The notes under the pieces are model-generated. The model worked only from the letters and a program-made list of their open reading frames with translations, was not told the DNA's origin and ran no database searches. Shown here one piece after another: positions 15,810-19,550 of a stretch of 19,550 nt of DNA. The first letter of the stretch is position 1. Each line of letters begins with the position of its first letter. Position numbers and translations under genes: made by a program. Source of the stretch: an uncultured Eubacteriales bacterium. Lineage in GTDB: Bacteria > Bacillota > Clostridia > Oscillospirales > RGIG7773. The stretch lies in the NCBI GenBank assembly GCA_934541205.1, contig CAKTDK010000018.1, positions 1 through 19,550 of the forward strand, in the 5' to 3' direction.

Positions 15810-17703
15810 ATTTTTAAAAAGGTGTTTTTTGGTATTTATTATTGCTTTTTTTGTTGCCGTACCTTTAAAAACTTATGCCGTTTCGCAAGAAGATTCAGAG
15901 GTTATTTATGTTGCGGGAAATCCTTCGCTTTATCCTATTGAATACTATGATGAAAAGGAAGAAGTATATAAGGGCGTTATGCCTCTTTTATATGAAGAAA
16001 TATCAAAAGAAACAGGAATAAAATTTGAATATATTCATCCTTCAAAAAAGGATAATCGTTTATATTTGGCTGAAAATAAACAGGCAGAAATAATTTCCGG
16101 ATGGACTGAAGATGAGATTCCAAACGGGTTGACTGCAAGCGAAAAAGCGTTTTCTTTTGAATTTAAAGGTGAAGATACTTCAGTTTGTATTCTTTTTACC
16201 GAGATTGCAAAGCAGGATTTTAAAAATATTGTAAATGATGCGATAAAAAATATGGATTATAATAAGAGAAGCTATTTGACTTTGACTGCTGCTTCGCAAA
16301 GACTTCCTGTTTATTATACAAAAATTATTATAATTATACTTATAATTGCGGTAATATTTTTAATATTGAGTTTAATCGGTGCTGTTATTTATCATTATTT
16401 ATATAAAAAGAAATATGAAGATTATTATTTGAAAGATACGGTTACAGGACTTGGAAACCAATTATATTTTGAAAAATATTTTAGACAGTTTATTCATGAT
16501 AAAAACAGAGCTTTGTATTATGTTATCTGTATTTCAATTAACTGTGACCGCATAAGAAAATACAGTGATAACAGCGAAGTGGAAAATGCTTTAAAGTATA
16601 CTGCTTCAATATTAAATTCTTATATAAAGGATACTGATATACTTGCAAAAATAGGAGAAAACAGATTTTATATTGCAAAGCTTACTGTAGGACAGGACGA
16701 ATTAATACAATGGCTTAACAGTGTTTTTTATAATTTAAATGAATATAAAAATATTCAGAACAGGGATTTTGAACTGAATCCAAGAGCAGGGATATATAAG
16801 ATGGATTTAAAGGATCATAATCCGGAAAATACGATATTATATTCGCAGCTTGCAAATGAAAAGGCTGAAAAAAATAAGGTTGAATATATGTTCAGTGATG
16901 ACAAGATGTTAAAAGAAGCTCAAAGTGAACGTCAGGTAATTATGCAGGCAGAAAAGGCTCTTTCGCAGCATCAGTTTGTTTTATTTTTACATCCTTTTGT
17001 TGAAGCAAAAAGAGAACAGATTATCGGAGGAGAAGCTCTTATAAGATGGCAGCATCCTACGCAGGGACTTATTTTTCCAAGTCAGTTTATAGAAGTTATG
17101 GAACGAGAAAATATGATAAGTGAATTGGATTATTATATGCTTGATATGGTATGCGGTTTTTTGAAGGAACTTAAAAATGAAGGGAAAAATGAATTTAAAA
17201 TATCGGTTAATTTTTCAAGAATTACTTTAAACGATGAGAATTTTGTAAAGCGTGTTAGCAGTATAATTTCCAAGTATGATATTGACAAAGAAAACCTTTT
17301 GGCTGAGATTACCGAAAGCATTTTGGCAAAAGGAAAAGAAAAAGGTATTGAAAACGTTAAATGGCTTAGAAGTCAGGGAATAAGTATTGCCCTTGATGAT
17401 TTTGGAAGCGGATATACTTCTTTTGCGGATATGAGCAATTATCCTATAGATTACATAAAAATTGATAAAAGCATACTTGATAATGCTGAAAATGAAAAAA
17501 GCCGGGCAATATTAGCTGGTCTTATAAAATTCGGTCATGAGCTTAAAATAGAGGTTTTGTGTGAGGGTGTAGAAACAAGGCAGCAGGCGGAAATGCTTCG
17601 AAAAATGCATTGCGATATGATACAGGGATACTATTATTACAGGGCGATGTCTTCTGAAATGACAAAAAATTTACTTGAAAAACAACTCACTAAGAAAAAT
17701 TGA
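15802..17703 (+). CDS. Membrane c-di-GMP phosphodiesterase: half-size SBP-like sensor, degenerate GGDEF, intact EAL
   Basis: Numbering is from ATG 15802 (633 residues). Residues 1-26 look like a signal peptide (basic start, hydrophobic core, ending near TYA). Residues 33-170 resemble a SBP_bac_3 receptor but are much too short, missing most of lobe 2. A membrane helix at about 174-200 follows. Residues 210-365 are a GGDEF fold: DTVTGLGN is kept, but the active-site loop reads IGENRFY, so cyclase activity is unlikely. The EAL domain (about 380-620) keeps every residue expected for catalysis: E411 (EAL), N470, E502, D532/D533, K553, E588 and Q608. It should hydrolyse c-di-GMP at the inner membrane face. 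Start choice is uncertain: in-frame ATGs at 15772 and 15790 also exist. It overlaps the end of the DivIVA-like gene. Confidence 0.88.
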   Translation: MVKFLKRCFLVFIIAFFVAVPLKTYAVSQEDSEVIYVAGNPSLYPIEYYDEKEEVYKGVMPLLYEEISKETGIKFEYIHPSKKDNRLYLAENKQAEIISGWTEDEIPNGLTASEKAFSFEFKGEDTSVCILFTEIAKQDFKNIVNDAIKNMDYNKRSYLTLTAASQRLPVYYTKIIIIILIIAVIFLILSLIGAVIYHYLYKKKYEDYYLKDTVTGLGNQLYFEKYFRQFIHDKNRALYYVICISINCDRIRKYSDNSEVENALKYTASILNSYIKDTDILAKIGENRFYIAKLTVGQDELIQWLNSVFYNLNEYKNIQNRDFELNPRAGIYKMDLKDHNPENTILYSQLANEKAEKNKVEYMFSDDKMLKEAQSERQVIMQAEKALSQHQFVLFLHPFVEAKREQIIGGEALIRWQHPTQGLIFPSQFIEVMERENMISELDYYMLDMVCGFLKELKNEGKNEFKISVNFSRITLNDENFVKRVSSIISKYDIDKENLLAEITESILAKGKEKGIENVKWLRSQGISIALDDFGSGYTSFADMSNYPIDYIKIDKSILDNAENEKSRAILAGLIKFGHELKIEVLCEGVETRQQAEMLRKMHCDMIQGYYYYRAMSSEMTKNLLEKQLTKKN

Positions 17704-17739
17704 AAATAAATTAGAGGAAAATTTCGTATATTTTAGTGT

Positions 17740-17768
17740 CACCGTCTAATGCAGAGGCTCATATGATA
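17740..17768 (+). promoter_or_regulatory. Possible sigma-K-type promoter upstream of the cupin gene
   Basis: CACC (17740-17743), a 16-base spacer and CATATGATA (17760-17768) fit the Bacillus sigma-K consensus (mACm, then CATAnnnTA). No good sigma-A pair was found in the 67 bases before the cupin reading frame. The transcript would start close to the ribosome binding site, leaving a very short leader. A chance match in AT-rich DNA is possible. Confidence 0.35.
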
Positions 17769-17788
17769 ATATGAAAGGAAGAGATTAT

Positions 17789-18211
17789 ATGAGTTATAAA
17801 AATAATATGCATATGAATCAAATGCCTGTAAATGATTATGGACCAAAACCGTTTGTTGCTAATATAAAGCAATATTCTATGCAAAATTCAAATTATAGGA
17901 CAGCGTTGTGGACAGGATGCAATTTACAGTTAACATTAATGTGTATTCCTCAAGGAGGAGAAATCGGATTAGAGGTACATACAGATACGGATCAATTTAT
18001 TCGTATTGAAAGCGGAAACGGTACAGTTTTTATGGGGGATTCTAAAGATTGTCTGAATTATCAGCGTATGATTTGCGACGGATATGCTGTTTTTGTTCCG
18101 GCTGGAACTTGGCATAATATTGTTAATACCGGAAATTGTTCTATGAAAATCTATACAATATATGCACCGCCTCATCATCCGCATGGAATAATACAAAATG
18201 TAAAACCTTAG
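17789..18211 (+). CDS. Cupin-domain protein of a clostridial, possibly spore-associated type
   Basis: This 140-residue protein has a single cupin barrel. Motif 1 is atypical: GGEIGLEVHTDTDQFIRIE keeps H64 and E74 but has aspartates and a glutamine where the second histidine is usual. Motif 2, VPAGTWHNIVN, keeps P104, G106, H109 and N113. The N-terminus is Met/Asn-rich, followed by DYGPKPFV, which I recall from a common clostridial cupin family. The ATG at 17789 is preferred because AAAGGAAG is just upstream; the in-frame ATG at 17771 lies before that site. It is 85 bases after the EAL gene. A sigma-K-like promoter hints at mother-cell expression during sporulation. Enzymatic activity (for instance sugar isomerase) is not supported by more than the fold. 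Confidence 0.8.
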   Translation: MSYKNNMHMNQMPVNDYGPKPFVANIKQYSMQNSNYRTALWTGCNLQLTLMCIPQGGEIGLEVHTDTDQFIRIESGNGTVFMGDSKDCLNYQRMICDGYAVFVPAGTWHNIVNTGNCSMKIYTIYAPPHHPHGIIQNVKP

Positions 18212-18252
18212 GTATGTTTATAATTAATTCCACAAAAATCTATAATATAAAT

Positions 18253-18316
18253 AAAACCTCGGTATATATAGAACAAAGACTTATCGTGATTTTTGTTCTA
18301 ATATTATCGAGGTTTT
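18253..18316. terminator. Long imperfect palindrome after the cupin gene, probable terminator
   Basis: The arms 18253-18277 and 18292-18316 (25 bases each) pair at both ends, AAAACCTCG with CGAGGTTTT and TAGAACAAA with TTTGTTCTA, around a 4-base mismatched centre. The loop is 14 bases. It lies 41 bases after the cupin stop and probably ends that transcript. The outer arm ends in TTTT with no longer U-tract. Confidence 0.55.
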
Positions 18317-18444
18317 GCTGTAAACATATTGTTGAAACCGAGAGTGATTTAATTAAAAAGAGAAAAAGAATTGTGTGAAATTTACGTATTGAGATTTTTA
18401 GCCGAAAGATCATATTGATTTAAACTTTACGGTATAGAATTAAA

Positions 18445-18590
18445 TTTTCTGTCCGTACAGGATGTTAAGACATAAAGGTTGTCAAGCTAAATTGCCTTAA
18501 GATATATAAGGAAGAACGAAGGTACAATAAAATATATTGCAGTGGGAGTCACAAATGGGAAAAAGAAAAACCCGGCAAAGCCGGGTTTTT
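18445..18590 (+). ncRNA. Candidate small structured RNA ending in a strong terminator
   Basis: A very strong intrinsic terminator ends a stretch without any reading frame. Upstream of it are several short hairpins: CTGT/ACAG at 18449-18460, GACA/TGTC at 18469-18483 and CCTTA/TAAGG at 18495-18511. The CCTT at 18495 can also pair with AAGG at 18475, giving two exclusive folds. I recognise no known RNA family, and no clear promoter was found, so the 5' end is arbitrary. It could instead be a relic. Confidence 0.25.
18566..18590. terminator. Strong perfect-stem terminator
   Basis: The arms 18566-18576 and 18580-18590 form an 11-bp perfect stem (five A-T pairs plus CCCGGC/GCCGGG) with an AAA loop. 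T-runs follow on both strands (five T on plus; five T, C, five T on minus). It is the most GC-rich hairpin in the window, yet no coding gene ends at it on the plus strand. Confidence 0.85.
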
Positions 18591-18636
18591 CAAAGGGACG
18601 CAGTCCGTGCTGATATGAAAAAGATGGACAAAAAAG

Positions 18637-18663
18637 ATACATTTTAATATTTTTAAGATGTAT
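18637..18663 (-). terminator. Terminator of the nucleotidyltransferase gene
   Basis: The arms 18637-18647 and 18653-18663 form an 11-bp stem with one G-T pair and a 5-base loop. On the minus strand the stem is followed by CTTTTTTG, a usable U-tract. It lies 50 bases after the stop of the minus-strand gene at 18713. Confidence 0.7.
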
Positions 18664-18712
18664 TTGAATTCTAAGTTTATATTGTATATTTATAAAAGTA
18701 AATTATAATTTT

Positions 18713-19102
18713 TTAAAGTTTCAAATCTTGAAAATAATTCTTTTTATCTATAATAACTTTATATCCGTCACTTAATACTTTGTGTGTACCATTATCTAAA
18801 GGCAAACTAATCCAAGGAGGTTCAACAATACCAAACTCTACTTCTAATCCACTTTCATACCAAACTCGAATAGAAGTGCACGCCCCATAATATTCTGTTT
18901 GTATTTTATAAAATGATCCAAATTTCTTAACGAAATCAGGATTTTTAATCATTTCATTTTTATTTGTTGTTATAATACATAGATCTAAATCAGAAGTTTC
19001 TTTGTTTGTTCCTCTTGCATAAGATCCAACAATAATAACACTCTCAATATGCTTGTCATTAATTGAAAATTCTTTGAGCTTGTTAATAAAACTTTTTTGC
19101 AT
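18713..19102 (-). CDS. Small nucleotidyltransferase-domain protein (MNT/pol-beta superfamily)
   Basis: This 129-residue cytosolic protein carries the minimal nucleotidyltransferase core: GSYARGT at 26-32 followed by SDLDL at 37-41, giving the two metal-binding aspartates D38 and D40, with a likely third acidic residue in LEVEF (E87 or E89). Members of this superfamily transfer NMP groups to small molecules, proteins or RNA. There is no helical HEPN partner next to it, unlike HEPN/MNT toxin-antitoxin pairs, and no aminoglycoside-binding C-terminal domain. The ATG has AAAGGATG upstream. The gene stands alone, with its own promoter (19137-19164) and terminator (18637-18663). The substrate is unknown. 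Confidence 0.8.
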   Translation of the reverse strand: MQKSFINKLKEFSINDKHIESVIIVGSYARGTNKETSDLDLCIITTNKNEMIKNPDFVKKFGSFYKIQTEYYGACTSIRVWYESGLEVEFGIVEPPWISLPLDNGTHKVLSDGYKVIIDKKNYFQDLKL

Positions 19103-19136
19103 ATATCATCCTTTTAAATTACTATTTATCAATTTG

Positions 19137-19164
19137 ATTATATCATAGTTGAAAATTAATTCAA
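19137..19164 (-). promoter_or_regulatory. Promoter of the nucleotidyltransferase gene
   Basis: On the minus strand TTGAAT (19164-19159) and TATAAT (19142-19137) are separated by 16 bases, leaving a leader of about 30 bases before the ATG at 19102. Confidence 0.65.
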
Positions 19165-19173
19165 TATTTTAAA

Positions 19174-19216
19174 AATTAAATAGACCTGCACTTTTTAAGA
19201 ACAGGTCTATCTAATT
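19174..19216 (-). terminator. Terminator downstream of tRNA-Ser
   Basis: The core stem pairs 19178-19188 with 19202-19212 (ATAGACCTG/CAGGTCTAT plus flanking A-T pairs, 13-base loop). On the minus strand it follows the tRNA by only a few bases and is followed by TTTAATTTTT. It also insulates the next minus-strand gene. Confidence 0.7.
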
Positions 19217-19220
19217 ATAT

Positions 19221-19312
19221 TGGCGGAGATGAAGAGATTTGAACTCTTGCGCCGGCAAAACCGACCTACCGGATTTCGAATCCGGACCCTTCAGCCTCTT
19301 GGGTACATCTCC
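19221..19312 (-). tRNA. tRNA-Ser (anticodon CGA), CCA encoded
   Basis: Read on the minus strand, the 7-bp acceptor stem GGAGATG/CATCTCC closes the gene, followed by discriminator G and an encoded CCA (19223-19221). The anticodon arm is CCGGA-TTCGAAA-TCCGG, so the anticodon is CGA, which reads the UCG codon. A long variable arm with a GTCGG/CCGGC stem is typical of serine tRNA. The T arm AAGAG-TTCAAAT-CTCTT is intact. The total of 92 bases including CCA fits a type II tRNA. Confidence 0.95.
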
Positions 19313-19332
19313 ATATAAGTAACAACTTTCAT

Positions 19333-19361
19333 ATAATATCATTTTTTAAAAAATTTTTCAA
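19333..19361 (-). promoter_or_regulatory. Promoter of tRNA-Ser
   Basis: On the minus strand TTGAAA (19361-19356) and TATTAT (19338-19333) are separated by 17 bases. Transcription would begin about 14 bases before the mature tRNA 5' end at 19312. Confidence 0.65.
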
Positions 19362-19418
19362 TAATTATAATAAAATATTTTAAAAAATCCAAAATATAAT
19401 TAAAGGAGAGTGAGTGTT

Positions 19419-19550
19419 ATGTCAGATATAAAAAATAATATTATTTCTGAACTTGAAAACAGAATAGAAAAGTTGAAAAATTGTGATGAAAAGCCTCATG
19501 AAGATAATGTATACGGAAAAATGAATCAGGCTTTGTCTTGTGTTTTAAAC
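19419..19550 (+). CDS. Unrecognised protein, N-terminal 44 residues only
   Basis: The reading frame begins at ATG 19419 with AAAGGAG about 10 bases upstream and runs off the end of the window. The visible residues (MSDIKNNIISELENRIEKLK, then a Cys/Asp/Lys-rich segment and YGKMNQALSCVLN) are hydrophilic and look helical, possibly a coiled coil. No family can be named. It is divergent from tRNA-Ser; a TATAAT at 19366-19371 could be its -10, but no good -35 is seen. Confidence 0.7.
   Translation, partial: MSDIKNNIISELENRIEKLKNCDEKPHEDNVYGKMNQALSCVLN

Larger units (their letters stand above)
18212..18712. other. 500-base gene-free interval
   Basis: No convincing reading frame was found here on either strand. 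An 80-codon plus frame from 18136 overlaps the cupin gene and the palindrome and lacks a ribosome binding site. The interval holds the palindrome at 18253-18316, a possible small RNA before the terminator at 18566-18590, and the minus-strand terminator at 18637-18663. Between 18320 and 18440 I see nothing distinct. Confidence 0.6.

Noticed and set aside
18136..18378. 80-codon plus-strand reading frame
   Set aside because: It starts inside the cupin gene, runs through the palindrome, has no ribosome binding site and its translation has no recognisable domain.
18594..18618. GGGACGCAGTCC resembling part of a c-di-GMP-I (GEMM) riboswitch
   Set aside because: The other conserved parts of that riboswitch are missing, it lies after a terminator, and there is no downstream plus-strand gene.
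18713..19102. Nucleotidyltransferase as half of a HEPN/MNT toxin-antitoxin pair
   Set aside because: No HEPN-like partner is adjacent on either side; the gene has its own promoter and terminator.
1..19550. Mobile element, prophage or CRISPR content
   Set aside because: No transposase, integrase, phage structural gene, direct-repeat array or flanking terminal repeats were found; the tRNA-Ser gene shows no partial duplicate in the window that would mark an attachment site.

Overview
The window is AT-rich, gene-dense DNA with strong GGAGG-type ribosome binding sites. Its gene families (Mfd/Pth, an OGG-type glycosylase, a DUF6062-like protein, CotH/VTC/DUF4956, a clostridial cupin) point to a low-GC, probably spore-forming member of the Clostridia. 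I see no transposase, integrase, CRISPR array or phage gene.

Layout. (1) 1-525: the 3' part of a membrane-anchored HTH regulator, facing a convergent minus-strand pair (malic enzyme and a DUF6062-like cysteine/histidine protein, 586-2475) across a shared bidirectional terminator. (2) 2554-7486: a plus-strand housekeeping block, ogg - pth - mfd, for DNA repair and translation quality control. It starts divergently from the DUF6062 gene and ends in a hairpin that overlaps the mfd stop codon. (3) 7525-17703: a consensus -35/-10 promoter followed by eight tightly packed co-directional genes: VTC-domain protein, DUF4956 membrane protein, CotH-like kinase, membrane-anchored glycoside-hydrolase-like protein with a C-terminal CBM9-like domain, membrane-anchored HEAT-repeat protein, processive family-2 glycosyltransferase, DivIVA-like coiled-coil protein, and a membrane c-di-GMP phosphodiesterase with a shortened extracytoplasmic sensor. 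(4) 17789-18211: a cupin with a possible sporulation sigma-K-type promoter. (5) 18212-18712: 500 bases without a gene, holding a long imperfect palindrome, a possible small RNA ending in a very strong terminator, and the terminator of the next gene. (6) Minus strand: a small nucleotidyltransferase-domain gene and tRNA-Ser(CGA), each with its own promoter and terminator. (7) 19419-end: the start of an unrecognised coding region.

The most interesting part is region 3. The spacing (a 4-base overlap between the HEAT and glycosyltransferase genes, a short overlap between the DivIVA-like and EAL genes, other gaps of roughly 30 bases or less) indicates one transcription unit. My reading is a cell-surface system: the glycosyltransferase and HEAT protein make and export a polymer, the hydrolase-like protein trims or binds it outside, the VTC/DUF4956/CotH trio adds a phosphate-based modification, the DivIVA-like protein places the machinery at a membrane site, and the EAL protein sets local c-di-GMP. 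Gene identities come from visible motifs; the combined function is inference.
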